This document shows, in pieces, positions 1 through 12,307 of a DNA stretch of 64,000 nt. The number at the start of each line of letters is the position of its first letter. Position 1 is the first letter of the stretch. The position numbers and the translations under genes are program-made. The notes beneath the pieces were generated by a model. The model ran no database searches. It was not told the origin of the DNA and saw only the letters and a list, made by a program, of their open reading frames with translations. This DNA comes from Neopestalotiopsis rosae (taxonomy: Eukaryota; Ascomycota; Sordariomycetes; Amphisphaeriales; Sporocadaceae): NCBI GenBank assembly GCA_023078685.1, contig JALGAS010000004.1, positions 2,914,001 through 2,978,000 on the forward strand. Reading direction: 5' to 3'.

Positions 1-2826
1 TATCACCGTTTTGCTCGACTGAGGTTCATCGAGAAAGAGTTTGGGCAGGCTCCCTGGCGCCTTAATACGGCAGTTCGCAAGATATAGTGGCAAAAAGTGA
101 ATAGCCGGCCGAGGCGAGGAGTCCAAGCGGTCGGGAGCTAACAGACGCGAGTGCAACGCACCGACCGGCGAGGACATTCGGAGAACATGAACTTTATATC
201 GTTGATTCGGAACATCGCTATCAGACTCGTTTGTTTCGGTGTCGCTCTAGGTTGTCACTTTGTTCGACGGAAGAGTGTCTCTCATTGGTAGGCATTCTAG
301 AGAGGTTAGGACATGCTCTCTATAGCTCGTCGCAGGAAATAGTGGACTGCCGTTACGGTCGGCAAACGTGGGATTTGGAGAGGTTGGGAAAAGGATGAGG
401 ACGAAGTTCTGGGTAGGTTTTCTCCTAATGTAGCTGCTGAAGAAGGATGTATGAATTGGTAAAGATGATATCTGACATTAGTCCTGGCCGGTAGATGTAA
501 GACTGACCTGTTCGAGAAGTAATTAGTGAATCGTGGAATTGAGGTGTCTTTTTTTAAACGGGAGACTGTGACATTAATGAGCCAAAGCAGCAGGCGTTGA
601 GAATTTTAAGTTTTGGACCCCTTGAAAAAAACGACACCCAATCCATCATCACGATATGATCTTCTAATTGCCTTGCTTAGTGTCGGCAATGTATTTTATG
701 ACGATACATAGGTAGCACTGAGCGAGCAGTCTTGTCTTCAAGCTGTGGTGGTGGCCCAGATAGGGAAGGTAAAGTGCAAGGTTATACGCCGCAGCGCCAA
801 GACGGCCCAGAGAACCAGCCAAGCCAGCAGCTCAATGTTCTGCAGTTTACAGGCAATAGTGTGGGGCTGCAACGGCGCCGGGGGAAATAAACTTGCTCAT
901 ATTCGCTCACCAATGGGGTGTATGTCGGTTGCCCTTCCATGGATGTCTTGATCCAATTGGCGTCTTTTGAATTTCACCTAACTATTCGTCTGTCTGCTGG
1001 CTTTTGTGCACTTTTATGGTACATTCCCGAATATGAAGACTTCCATGCAACCTGGGCATCATTCGACGTACTCTAGAAGTAGGACAGCTTGATACTCCGT
1101 GTTCATGGCTGGGTCGGCTAAGACACATTCCCCATGAAATAAAATGCCTTGCTTCCTACAGGTGTTGGCTTCACTTACAGCATCAGCATCAGCATTGGCC
1201 GCATACTGTCAGCATCAATAAGCACCGCCGATTGGATCAATATTGTACCAGCCCAAGGTGAGGACCGGGGAGAGCAACGAATAGGCACTGTCGATCCAGC
1301 GGCGACTGCCTATGCACATCCTTGAATGACACCCAAGTCACCCGAATGAATTATACGAAGCAAATGACGAGAGACAATTATCGACACGACCTTCTCAAGG
1401 TTACATCGTACCTGGTGTAGGTAGGTAAGTGGATGACCATACCCAAAGACAAGATTGGGGGGAGAGAGAGAAATCAATTCCCCTCGTGCTGTCAACGTGC
1501 GGATACGTCCCACGTTTACTACCTGAATGTAGGTAAGCCTTCATGTCCCTCGAGATGTATATGCAGACCGGCCGTTGATCTACAAGACTGGTCCACGTTG
1601 CCAGTGACTTATCGAAGGAAAAGCTGCATGTTGGAGCTGTGAACGCGTAATAAGCTTTGCCAGAGGCCCTAGTATTCACAATCGCTCCATGGAATATCTG
1701 GCCCGAGCCGAGGCCATCGGAAACAAGATTGATCGGCTCTTCTATTAGGACGTCTTCCCGTACTACTTGCCCACACTCGATCCGCTCCATCTTCTTTGAC
1801 GGTGGGCGGCTAGAAATCCAACAACGTAATCCTAGCTTGTAGGTGGTGGCTTTGCCCCTACGAGTTTCAGCCGAGCGTTGACAAAGCGAGACTACGTTGG
1901 GTAAAGGTACATACATTCATTACATAGGCCTCACATTTCCCTAGGCTTGACAGACAGGAACCAAAACTCAATTCATATTACGGCGTACCAGAAAACCCTC
2001 ACGGCAGCAATCGAATCGCCGTGCTTTGCTACTCGTCAACCTTCTTCAGGATCTTCCCCATATATCTCGGGTCTTAAAGGTGAACCGACGGCGGTGCGTT
2101 CAATCCGTGTGACTCCAAGACACCCAAATCCTCAGTGGCTGCACTGTCCTAGGCTTGGGTACCCCTCTGGTCGCCACTACTGCCACTGCCTGGGCCGCTG
2201 GTGCACCCTCGGACCTTTCACTGGGTCGAGACCACGGGGGCGATCAGGTGCCATGCGCAAATCCTCCGATCTTTCGATTACCTGTTCTTCTGGTCATACT
2301 CAATTCAGCTTCACGTAATTCACCTGATTCGACTGCAAAACTCACATCTACGGCGCATTCACGACGACTCGACTCTGCTCCAGCGGCAGATGTGAATTGC
2401 AGCTGCCCCAAGAAGCCTCGCACTAAACAAGAGGACCCCTACATGGCAATAGCAGCGCCATTCTTCTAGGCAACATTTACACTGGATCCGCTGCGTTTTT
2501 CCCAGTGGAGGCACCCGCTAGGTACATACAGCCCAGCCCAGTACTGACCACAGAGCCGCCCGTAGCACAACTCTAAAACAAGGGGAAAACCCCTCCGCGT
2601 CCGTGCCTGTGCCCATTTTCATTGTCCGATTTCCCATTCAACGCAACCGCCGACCAACTGCCCGAATTTTGTTCAAGGTTTGTTGCGGCTCCGGAGCCAC
2701 GCAAACGTCGTTGAGGGAGACACAAAGTTTTGTCTCTCGTTTCTCGGAGCATCGTACATTGTTTGGACATTGGATGCATCCGGATCGGTCTGCTGCTCGA
2801 TCATCTGCGCCGATCCCGCCGCCGCC
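1..2826. other. Intergenic, no supportable gene
   Basis: I see no ORF with recognisable domains or a convincing exon chain on either strand. Short open frames around 1.4-1.9 kb and 1.95-2.47 kb have irregular composition, no family resemblance and overlap each other on both strands. The last few hundred bases presumably hold the promoter and 5' leader of the copper-fist gene that starts at 2827. Confidence 0.5.
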
Positions 2827-4550
2827 ATGCCGCTCATCAACGGCCAAAAGATGGCCTGGTACGTTTTTGTCTGTCCTCTGCCCCGAATCTCCACCGATGA
2901 CCGCAAACTTTCTCAACAAGGCGCCGTCGCAGGCAGGCAGACAGAAAGATTTTGTCGCATACTGCCTCAAGCGATCAGCCATTACTTCTTGACACGATGC
3001 TGACATTCCTCCTAGTGAGCCATGCATTCGTGGCCATCGTTCGACCACATGCAACCACGCCAACGAGCGTGTCATGGTCCCGGTGCGCAAGCCCGGCAGG
3101 CCACTGAATGAATGCCCCCATACACGCGGTAGTAATTGCGGATGTAGAGACGTGACTGTCGCCATCCCTAGGAAAAGGAAATGCGAGTGTGTTGGCGACA
3201 AATCCGCCGCTGCCAAGACCTCACTCACCCAGACATCAGCAGAAGCTGCTCGCCCTGGAAATGCGTCAACATCAGTCAAGGAGCAACAGGGTAGTGAGCC
3301 GTCATCATGCTGTAAACCAAAAGCACCATCCACAGAGGCATCATCAGCCAGCATACCTCCCGCCATGGCGGCCGTACCGGCAATGACACCTCTGTCTCAA
3401 CCCCAAGCTCAAGTTACACCCATGAGTGGCAACGCGGCATCACAATGGACCACAAATTGGAACTGGAATTTTGGGTCCATGGCTTCGTCACACGCACCAC
3501 AGCCTTTTCCGGGATTTACCGCCTCTGTACCGCAACAGCCCCAACCCATTCAAGTGCAAGCATCTAGAGTACCACAGGCTGTAGAGGTAGTCGTGCCAAC
3601 TGCGAAGAAGAGCGACTCGGACGATGAAGTGGAGGGCAGGTCATCACAGGAGGGATCGACATCATCATCAGCTGCTGATGAGCCCACTGTGCGGTCAAGT
3701 TGCTGCTCTACGCGATCCAGTAGTACTGCACAATTCGCTCCCACGCCCGACACCGCGTCACCCGAGTCATCCGGCGCTTCATCCTATGCAGGCCATTCTC
3801 GCTCCAATTCCAGGTCACGGACAACAAGAAAATTGCGAAAGGACAGGTGAGCCAAACATTTCGCTCAAGTACACAAGTATAAGCATGGCTGACATCCAAA
3901 CAAGACAAAGTGTGTCATCCATAGCGACTGCGGTGCCCCAGGCACTGCCAGAAACAACTCCTCGTCCTGCATTTCCTGTCATGATACAAAGTCCAGTCTC
4001 GCAAATGTCCATGCAGCCCATCACAGCACATCCACCAAATTGTACAAACTGCGGTCATAATCAACCAGCGATACTGATATATTTACCATTTGGTCTTCCA
4101 GCTCAACCTGTAGCATATACCGGTACTGGTGGCGGTCCTGTATATGTTGTTCAGCCTGCGCAACCAGCCCCCGTAAATATGCCGCCACCACAGGAATTCC
4201 CCAGAGCCCCGAATCCGTCCATGCAGGCCATCACTGTTCCTATGGGAGGGTGTGCGAGTGACACAACTGGACTAGGAACCCTCCACGAGTGCAACTGTGG
4301 TCCCGGTTGTCAGTGCCTCGGCTGCATTGCCCACCCATTCAACGATGCAACGCGGGAATACATTCGATCCGCCCAAAATGCCTTTGATGATTTCGGCACG
4401 CCATATCAAAGCCTGCAGGACCTTGACTCGGCCAATATGCCAACGGCGCAATCGATTGCGAATCTGACCCTCAGCCCGGAGCAGACATTAGCTTCAGAGG
4501 ACTTTTTCTTCGTCGACTATCCATCAGCACAGAGGGTATATCCCGGATGA
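2827..4550 (+). CDS. Copper-fist transcription factor, Mac1/GRISEA/Cuf1-like
   Basis: Predicted nuclear copper-responsive transcription factor, about 500 aa in three exons: 2827-2858, 3016-3846 and 3905-4550 (the last acceptor could instead be at 3910). The N-terminus is a complete copper-fist domain. Cys11, Cys14, Cys23 and His25 form the zinc knuckle, at the same positions as in yeast ACE1/AMT1, and are followed by a KPGRP minor-groove motif and a Cys-rich copper-cluster segment (CPHTRGSNCGCRDV, then CEC). The Cys11 codon is split by intron 1. Near residue 415 lies a second cysteine block, CNCGPGCQCLGC followed by AHPFN. In Mac1/GRISEA-type activators such a C-terminal motif senses copper and controls activation of high-affinity copper uptake genes. 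That block argues for the copper-uptake activator rather than a metallothionein-type ACE1 activator. The middle is Ser/Gln/Pro-rich. The fist and the C-terminal motif are seen directly; the target genes are inferred. Confidence 0.9.
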
Positions 4551-5693
4551 ACGAAGAACCGCTCATTACGATGGAAACTTGAACTTCATACCTCATGGGA
4601 TTAGGTCCCGCTCCAGCCGCATTGACAGCCACCGACTCTGCCACCTGGCATACATTCATGCAGAACAGGAGTGCGATCATGGCTGTCAATGGGTCATATC
4701 ACGGGCAGCGATGTGTCGAAAAAGGGGGCATTTAGTAGAGGACAAAAAGTCCGTGGTCCCATGTTACGTCCAGCTTATGTATGATACCCACAAACTGTGG
4801 CGGGCTTGTGTTGGGGCACCTGTACAGGATGTTGAGTGTGTGTGTACAGTGACTTAGGTATTAAGACTACCTTACGTACTATACTGGGCATAAGGGTTAC
4901 TTATACCCATAGCCGAGTAATCCTTGTACTAGGTACATTGCTTGCATACAAACAACCAACACAGGAAAGTCTTGATAAACCCTGTCTGACCATATCCTCC
5001 TCCATGGAAAGACGTTGGTTGGCATTTCAGGTGTTGCATGAGACGACCGACGAATAACGAATGAAATGATGTAGCGAATTTAGCTCTTCAGTCATGAATT
5101 CAAAAAGAAACAATTTCCAATGCACTAGCATGCTTTTCATTGATCTAACTGTTGTCTGTGGAGAAGCCTCCAAATTCGCAAACCCTCTTGTGGTGTCAAT
5201 TGGCCCAATGTCAAAATTCTCTGGATACTGCCAACAAACGGGCAGTGTGAGCAACTTCGAAATCCCATGGCTGTTAACCTCGTGGAACCAAGAGGATATA
5301 GTCCGGGCTGCCGATTGGGACCATTGCTAAAATGCTGTCCTTAAGAGTCACATTGTCTCCTCTTCGCGATAGATGGTCACTATTGTTGCTCGCGAATCAG
5401 TAAGAGATGGAGGATCAAATGTGCCGCCCTCGTTGCTGGCGATGGAGAGAAGAAGGAAAACAAAGAGCAAATTGCGGTAGAAGCTTGAGAATGAATTGGT
5501 CAGAGACTGAGATGAATGTCCTCAACTAATGTCCATGCTTGATTGTAGCAAGCACTTCAAGAACTAATTACTGTACCGCCTGATTTCATGCCAGATGCTC
5601 TCAACTTCAATGAAGTGACAGGAACCGCATATACATAGCAATACCATTTTTTCCCTTTCTTGAGACTCAACCGGTGTGGCTGCGTATGGTTGC
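4551..5693. other. Intergenic between copper-fist gene and orphan family member A
   Basis: Convergent spacer between the end of the copper-fist gene (plus) and the stop codon of the minus-strand orphan gene. The small open frames here have no homology I recognise. Both 3' UTRs must lie in this stretch; I see nothing else in it. Confidence 0.4.
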
Positions 5694-6806
5694 CTAAACC
5701 AAGCTGGCCTTTTCTTTGTCGAGGGCATGGCCACATACAAGAAGACTTTTCACGATGTCGGACAATCGAGATAAGACGTATGCGCGATCATTATATGTGG
5801 CAGGCCGGTACCTTTCTCTTATTTTGAGCCATTCGTAAATCAATTGGTACATCATTGGTACCCAGCCGGAGTTCATGGACACTTGAAGTGCAATGGCAAG
5901 GGGTTTGAGTGTAGTCACATATCGCGAGTCCTGCTGGTACGCCTGATTCCAGAGAAACAGCACAATTCTGCTTCCGTTGACAAATTTTCTCATTCTCATG
6001 GGGTTGTCGAGGATATCTAGACAGATCTCGTGTCAATTAAAGTGCGTGTGAAAGAAAACAATTTGGAGTGCCTGATAGAAATGATCATACCCATTGGAAA
6101 AGTCTTATCGACAATGACATCGAGGTCATCAAAACGCAAGGGCTCGTGGAGCAGTTCCATGTGATGCTTGAAGGTATCGTCCATTATGTATTGAATCAGC
6201 CCACATGCTCGCAAAAGTCGTAGAGAGCCCGGCTGGTCCTTCTGTACATGCTCAATGGCGATGGAGTAAACGTGGTCATCCTGGATCCCTTGTCTACTGA
6301 TCAAGTGCTCGGCCATGGCAAGGAAGCAATCGCGTACGACTTCATCAACGAACACTCTTGTATCAGTATGGTGGAATTAAAGTTGGAGTATTGGGTGAAT
6401 CGTTAGTTGACTTACAGTCATCTGGGCTGACGGGATAACTTTGCTCGTCAAATCGACGGAGCTCACCTCTGAACAAGTTGATGATACACTCGTCACCGGT
6501 ACAGAAAAAGTCATGCACCGAAAGATCCCCCAAACAACAAAATTCGTGAGCCTTGGGAATGATGGTACTTGATGCAAATGCAGCCCCTGGCGATGGTTCA
6601 GGGGATAAGGGGTCGGGCAAAAACAGAGCCTGAAGCTCAGGTAAATTTTGCGGTGCCATCGAGGAAGCCTCGCCAGGTGATAAAGGGTCGGGCAAAGACA
6701 GAGCCTGAAGCTCAGGTAAAGGTTGCGGTGCCATCTTGCGCTTCTTCTCATCTCTCGCAGCCTGCTCGTCGTCATCAAGCATACGTTTTCTGGAATAGTC
6801 TGCCAT
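5694..6806 (-). CDS. Orphan three-exon family, member A
   Basis: Unrecognised protein of about 325 aa. Exons on the minus strand are 6806-6416, 6354-6091 and 6016-5694, giving an uninterrupted frame of 326 codons with both introns in phase 1. An in-frame ATG at 6881 would add 25 residues. The N-terminal region is charged (a KKRK run) and carries a tandem repeat of about 24 residues. The middle exon has LRFDDLDVIVDK. The C-terminal exon has LWNQAY, a WVPMMYQLIYEW block and a final LDKEKASLV. It belongs with the genes at 7256-8248, 12989-13964 and 14736-16017, which share intron positions, intron phases and the C-terminal signatures. No signal peptide or membrane segment is evident. Function is unknown. 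Confidence 0.7.
6614..6735 (-). repeat. In-frame tandem repeat inside orphan gene A
   Basis: Two adjacent copies of about 72 nt encode nearly identical segments of about 24 residues. The copies read MAPQPLPELQALSLPDPLSP and MAPQNLPELQALFLPDPLSP, differing at two positions over this core. The length is a multiple of three, so the frame is kept. The DNA copies are almost identical, which suggests a recent duplication or repeat-number variation. Confidence 0.85.
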
Positions 6807-7255
6807 TGATCTACTGTTGTCTCCAGAGCCTGCGTATTGTATGTTGTAACCAGAGGGCGCACCACAGAGGCCCATTAGCATATGACAAGAATGCTGAAGA
6901 AATGAAAAGTATCAATATGTCCTAAAAGACGATGACATGAGTAGCAAGTCAGGAATCCAACACTCACAAAGTGTTGACAAGACAGCTGGGAGCTGTCCAA
7001 GCTCTTTCTGCGCGCCACGCCTTTTTATTTCACTACTGACAAACCTTGGTGGAAGATGGAAACTGCACCTCTGACTCCCTTCCCTTTCTCCTTCCACACA
7101 GAACTCGATAACGGGCGCATTACATCATGATATGGAGACGGAAACCGTATCCTTTCGCTCGTCACAGATCGGCTTCCAGAATGCTAACATCAGTAGTCGT
7201 GCCCTTCGCCCCTCGTAATCAAAGCCAGGCCACTCTGAATCTGGCTCACATTGGC
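6807..7255. other. Spacer upstream of orphan gene A
   Basis: Promoter and 5' leader region of member A, lying just downstream of member B on the same strand. There is no gene in it apart from the possible 25-residue N-terminal extension of member A up to 6881. Confidence 0.35.
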
Positions 7256-8248
7256 TCACTCTTCCTCCAGCTCCAAAGCACGCTTAACGCCTGCAGTCTT
7301 CTTAACATCCCACTTCAAAGCGCGCTGGATCACTGCAAACTTCTCCCGATCCAGCTCATTCTCAGTCGACAGAAGAGCTTTCTTCTGCACATTCAGGATG
7401 CTCAGACACTCGCTCAATGTGCCAGTGTGTACGGCGTTCTTGCCATTGGCCCGAAATTCACCGTGTGGTAGAGTAGCCCAGTAGATGATGGGCCAAATAA
7501 CGGGCCGCATCTCTGAGTTCTCCTTCAGAAGTTCTGAGGCACTCTTGAGAAAGTTCAATGTGGATAGACACTTCTTGGGAATGCCGTCGTAGGAAGCGTT
7601 CCAGAGAGAGAGCGCGAACTTGCGGATGTTCGTGAATTGTGCCGCGTTGCCGTCTGGACCGTACACCTCGCCTGTGAGTTTTTACCCAAGTATTAGCCAA
7701 CAAGACAAGTGGATAGAGCTAGATAGGGTTTGCCATACATTGATAGTTGATCATGCTGTCGAGATCCGCGGCCGTCAAGGGAGTGAACCACAATCGCGGT
7801 GGCTTCAGAAAGGCGTCGCTCATGAGGAACTCGATTATGCGCAGAACTCGGAGAGCCGGATGTCCATAACGGTTATCTGTGCAGTCCCAATCGGGCACCC
7901 AGCGGTCGATCATGTCAAAGATAAAGGTGTAGAAGAAGTTCATCAAGACTAAAATGCAACTCTTGCTTTAGTATCCAGAGACTCTTTGGAAAGCCATGCA
8001 GTCAGTGCGGGAGAGGGCTCGCTGGACTTACAGATTGCCTGGCTGTGTTGAGGTTCATCCTTGATCTCTTCGAATACCGGAGGCATGATACCTTCTGGCC
8101 ACATTCCAAAGAAGAAATTATAGGCACTATGTCCGAACGTAGCCCTTGTATGTTTCTTGACCTCGTCAGAGAATGTCTTTGCATATCTGACCGCCCAAAG
8201 ATCTCTGTTGGCCCGCTGATAGGCCGTCTCGGTGAGGGGACGATCCAT
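7256..8248 (-). CDS. Orphan three-exon family, member B
   Basis: Unrecognised protein of 280 aa. Minus-strand exons are 8248-8032, 7948-7739 and 7671-7256, and the joined frame is 281 codons with two phase-1 introns. The start is the ATG of MDRPLTET; open frame continues upstream without another ATG. Exon 1 contains the aromatic stretch AYNFFFGMWPEG. Exon 2 has RVLRIIEFLMSDAF and then LTAADLDSMI, matching member A's DDLDVIVDK position. Exon 3 has LWNASYDG, VIWPIIYWATLP and ELDREKFAVI. Intron phases and these signatures match members A, C and D. It lies head-to-tail upstream of A with 449 bp between them. Function is unknown. The predicted product is soluble and mostly helical (my inference). 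Confidence 0.72.
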
Positions 8249-10316
8249 GATGAATAGTTGTGTGATGGCTGTGTTGTCCTGGTTCCGTTTGCTTGTCTCA
8301 AGGGATTTTGCCGTCACGTCCAAGTGAATGAAATCACTGTTGTGAAGCCAGACAGACCTCGAGAGATAAGATGGGGTGCTTGAAGATCATCGAAATCTTC
8401 CGCACCTTTGATCGAAAAAAAAAATATGGGAGGGTAAATAACCATTTGGTTGTATCGTGGGTTGCTTTGAGAAGAAAAAAGATTGTTTACCCACGCCCTG
8501 GTTTGCCGATTTTTCAAAGATTGTTCCCGGGGCGCCTGAAGCTAGAAACTGCAACTTTGAATTTTTGGTTCTTGTGCAGGAGCACATCGCGACTGGAAAC
8601 CTGAAACGAGCTCTCGATTGGCCTTGTCCGCAGCAGGCCCTTGGACAATGAAGAAGTCACGGCTCAATATGATCGTCGTCGTTCGTGATTTCTCCGTCTG
8701 AACTGTGGTATAGCCGACGACCATATACGGCACTTTGGATTCTCCACTCGCACAAGGCGAGTACTATGCGAGTGCCTACTATCCGCCTACTATCAGACGT
8801 CATTGCCCCAAACATATTGAGGAAAAAACAAATCGTACGGCCGCTCTCTCTGAATATGGCACAATAGAGGATGGCGTGTCTTCTACTACTGATCCATGGG
8901 CGGTTGTAAGTCTGCCCCCCGAGGCACTGTTCTTAGTATCAAACTTCAGTAGCCAGGTAAGTAAGCCCAGGCATTGAGGAACTCGGTTTTGATGGAGATA
9001 GAGGATAGGTAACTTTCATGGTTGAGAGGGTTCAGGTACAGATGATGATACCAGTACTGCTGGTGGCCAATTACCCAAGTGACATTAACAGAGAGCAAAG
9101 ACACCGTATTGTATTCTTGGGTCATGTATGACAATTTAGGAGCAATGCCTTGGGCTGGCTGCATGCAAATAGGGTCGGCAAGACTAGCAGACTGGCTCTG
9201 GGTGCCGACTTCACGGTTTGGCATATTGGCCCACTAACAATGACAGCATATCGAATAATGCATAGCTGGAATCATCATCCTGCAAGACGGGATTTGAATT
9301 CACGGTGTACCGTGCAAAGATTCAGTTCGCCGTAGTCGACTAGTCACAACGGAGGGAAGGCATCGTTGGCTTCACTTAGATGTCGAGTGGTTCGACACCA
9401 GACAAAGCATTTGCTTGGGGAACGGTGCATGGCTAGACACTAGTCTAGCACGAGTGCACTTGGCTCAAGCTGATATCTATCTCGTTCTCAAGTGTGCTTT
9501 TATGCCACCGCCAACCAGCAGTCGAGCTGAGGCACTGCCTGGTACAATATTACGCACGCACACAAAGCACATCAACATTTATTGGATCAGATGGTCTCAT
9601 ATTGTCCTGTTTAGGTGGTGAGGTGCCGCCCAGGACATGTCAGCATGCTCCCGCCGAAGCGGAAAACCAATAAGCTGTGAGTTTTAACGGCTCGTCACAT
9701 CCAATTTTAGTTGATACAGAAGAAAGGGAAAAAAGAGAAGAGGAAAATGCGGGCGCCGAAAACGCACTTAAGAACCAAAAAAATTGGTCGTGTCCCACCC
9801 GTCTGCGGTTATCGCAAGACACTTTATCACCACGTGACCGGCTGACCCGTGCCTGCATTTCTCCAAGGTCATGGCAGCCGAAGCGTTGCGCCGACCCCGC
9901 AGCAGTCGAACGAGGGCCCTTCGGTCAGCATCGGTATGGTTTCCGGTGGGCAGCCAGGCCAGCCAGGTGCTCTCCAAGTGCTAAAGACTACCCTATCAAG
10001 TAATATTTAGTGGTTCCTGGCAGCCTCGCAGCGCCTGGCAAGGCAACTGAGGAAGCGCCAAAAAAAGATCGGGGTTCGACCCGGTAAAAAAGCTGCTAAG
10101 GTAATCAGCACCAGTTCCTTCGTAGCGGCGGAGCTTGTCGCACTGCAGACTGTTGAGTGGTGACGGCGACGAGGCGACTACCAATTCGTCTCCATACCAC
10201 ACGACTCATATCCCGACCTCGCTGATCCCATTAGCAATTGATTCGTTTGATTTTATTTTCTTCGCGGCGCGCCCCCCGAAATGCAGGAAGCACGGATAAG
10301 ATAAGAAGACAAGACT
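8249..10316. other. Intergenic, about 2 kb between orphan B and the SHMT gene
   Basis: Divergent intergenic region serving as promoter space for orphan gene B (minus) and the serine hydroxymethyltransferase gene (plus). No protein-coding exon chain could be built. A tRNA-like anticodon arm on the minus strand near 9.3 kb was examined and rejected. Confidence 0.4.
10281..10304 (+). promoter_or_regulatory. Possible upstream ORF in SHMT 5' leader
   Basis: An ATG followed by six sense codons and TAA lies just upstream of a likely 5' UTR intron. If transcription starts before 10281, this seven-codon uORF would sit in the SHMT leader and could dampen translation. The transcription start is not visible from sequence. 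Confidence 0.25.
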
Positions 10317-10481
10317 GTAAGTCATTCACTTAATCATATTATACATATCGTCGCCCCAGTTGCAGTCAGCCCAGTTTCCAATTGGGACTCTCTTCCTCTC
10401 GTCGCCGTTGTTGCTGTTGACTTTCGCTCGTGTGTCTTGTGTGCCGTGGTGCTGACTCCAGTCTCTTCCCCATCTCTGCAG
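10317..10481 (+). other. Probable 5' UTR intron of SHMT gene
   Basis: A strong donor (GTAAGT at 10317) pairs with a pyrimidine-rich acceptor (CTCTGCAG ending at 10481), only six bases before the SHMT start codon. Splicing would place the leader directly against the ATG. RNA reads would settle it. Confidence 0.45.
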
Positions 10482-10487
10482 ATAGCC

Positions 10488-12307
10488 ATGTCTCTTGCCG
10501 CTTTCCGAGGCACTTCGCGTGCTCTCCGCACCCTCCCGAGATGGGCGGCCACGACGACGACGACAACGACGACCGCCGCTGCTCGCCTTGGCGCCCGCGT
10601 TCAGGTCCAGAGCTGCGTCGCGGCTCGCCGGTCCCAGTCCTCGTCGGCCGCCTCTCTCGATGGGCAGCAAAGTGTACGAGATGAATCTACTTCTGCTAAC
10701 ACTGGAGTCGCACCCAATGGTTCTGATGCTGATGCTGCTCAAAAGTTGCTGTCGGCGCACCTGCGCGAGGCCGACCCGGCCGTCTTTGATATTATTGAGA
10801 AGGAGAAGAAGCGACAAAAGCACTCCATCAACCTCATTCCTTCCGAAAACTTCACTTCGCAAGCCGTGCTCGATGCTCTAGGAAGTGTTATGCAGAGTGG
10901 GACAATCCTTTGGGTAATCTGAGAAGAGAAGAGAGCCATGTGTAGCTGATGCTCGTGAACAGACAAGTACTCCGAGGGATACCCGGGTGCAAGATATTAT
11001 GCTGGCAATGAGTTCATTGACCAGTCCGAGAGGCTATGCCAACAGCGCGCCCTCGAGACCTTTGGCTTGAGCGACAAGGAATGGGGCGTCAACGTGCAGT
11101 GTAAGCGGACTATTCACCAATGTGGCTTCACGAGAAGGCGCAAGACTAATATCGATTCCCAGCCCTTTCTGGCGCTCCCGCCAACCTCTACGTCTACTCT
11201 GCTCTCATGAACACACATGACAGACTCATGGGCCTGGACTTGCCCCACGGCGGTCACCTGTCTCACGGATACCAGACCCCGACCAAGAAGATCTCGGCGG
11301 TTTCCAAGTACTTTGAGACGGTTCCCTACAGACTCGACGAGGAGACTGGTCTCATCGACTATGTCAAGCTTGACGAGCTTGCCACTGTTTACAGACCCAA
11401 GATCATTGTCGCAGGAGCCAGTGCCTACGGCCGGTTCATTGACTACAAAGCCATGAAGGCAACGGCCACCAAGGTTGGTGCTTACTTGGTCGCTGACATG
11501 GCACACATTTCCGGCATGGTCGCTGCCAAGGTTCTTCCCAGCCCATTCACTTACGCCGATATTGTAACGACTACTACTCACAAGAGTTTGCGTGGCCCCC
11601 GTGGTGCCATGATCTTCTACCGAAAGGGAGTCCGATCCATCAACAAGAAGAAGGAGGAGGTCATGTACGATCTTGAGGGACCTATCAATGCCTCCGTCTT
11701 CCCAGGCCACCAAGGTGGTCCTCACAACCACACCATCACCGCCCTGTCGGTGGCACTCAAGCAGGCACAAACGCCCGAGTTCCGCGCATACCAGGAGCAG
11801 GTTTTGGCCAACGCCCAAGCATTCTCCAAGAGATTGAGCGAGCCCAAGAACAGCGGTGGTCTTGGTTACAAGGTTGTCAGTGGTGGCACCGACAACCACC
11901 TTGTCCTGGTTGACCTTAAGCCTCAGCACGTTGATGGTGCTAGAGTTGAGCGTGTCCTGGAACTGGTTGGTGTGGCCAGCAACAAGAACACTGTCCCGGG
12001 TGACAAGTCGGCCATGATCCCTGGAGGTCTGCGCATGGGTACTCCCGCCATGACCACTCGTGGTTTCAATGAGGATGACTTTGTCCGTGTTGCCGACATT
12101 GTCGACCGCGCAGTGACTATTGCGGCCAGAGTAGACAAGTCTGCTCGCAAGTCAGCTGAGGAGAAGGGTGAGAAGTACAAGTTGAAGTTCTTCTTTGACC
12201 ACCTTGGCAGTGGCGAGGATGACTCTGAGATTGTTCAACTGCGCTCCGAGGTTGCCGACTGGGTCGGCACATACCCCCTGCCTTGGACTGAGGAGGGTAA
12301 GGCGTAA
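10488..12307 (+). CDS. Serine hydroxymethyltransferase, mitochondrial
   Basis: PLP-dependent enzyme that interconverts serine plus tetrahydrofolate and glycine plus 5,10-methylene-tetrahydrofolate, feeding one-carbon metabolism. Exons 10488-10896, 10963-11100 and 11163-12307 give 563 aa. Residues 1-50 are rich in Arg, Ala, Ser and Thr, including eight consecutive Thr, with almost no acidic residues, as in a mitochondrial presequence; this suggests the mitochondrial rather than the cytosolic paralogue. Diagnostic blocks are [41 protein letters not shown] and the PLP-lysine motif [13 protein letters not shown]. The family match extends over the full length, ending at WTEEGKA. It is a conserved housekeeping gene set between two pairs of orphan-family genes. 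Confidence 0.96.

Noticed and set aside
9280..9365. tRNA-like structure on the minus strand, with a 5-bp anticodon stem, GAA anticodon and TTCAAAT T-loop
   Set aside because: The anticodon arm pairs, but the T stem has mismatches, the D arm is not recognisable and no acceptor stem closes. Probably chance.
10060..10095. GGTTCGACCC text resembling a tRNA T-arm
   Set aside because: The flanking bases do not form a five-pair stem around a seven-base loop, and no anticodon arm lies upstream.
11114..11929. Minus-strand ORF of about 270 codons inside SHMT
   Set aside because: Antisense shadow of the SHMT catalytic exon; no recognisable protein.
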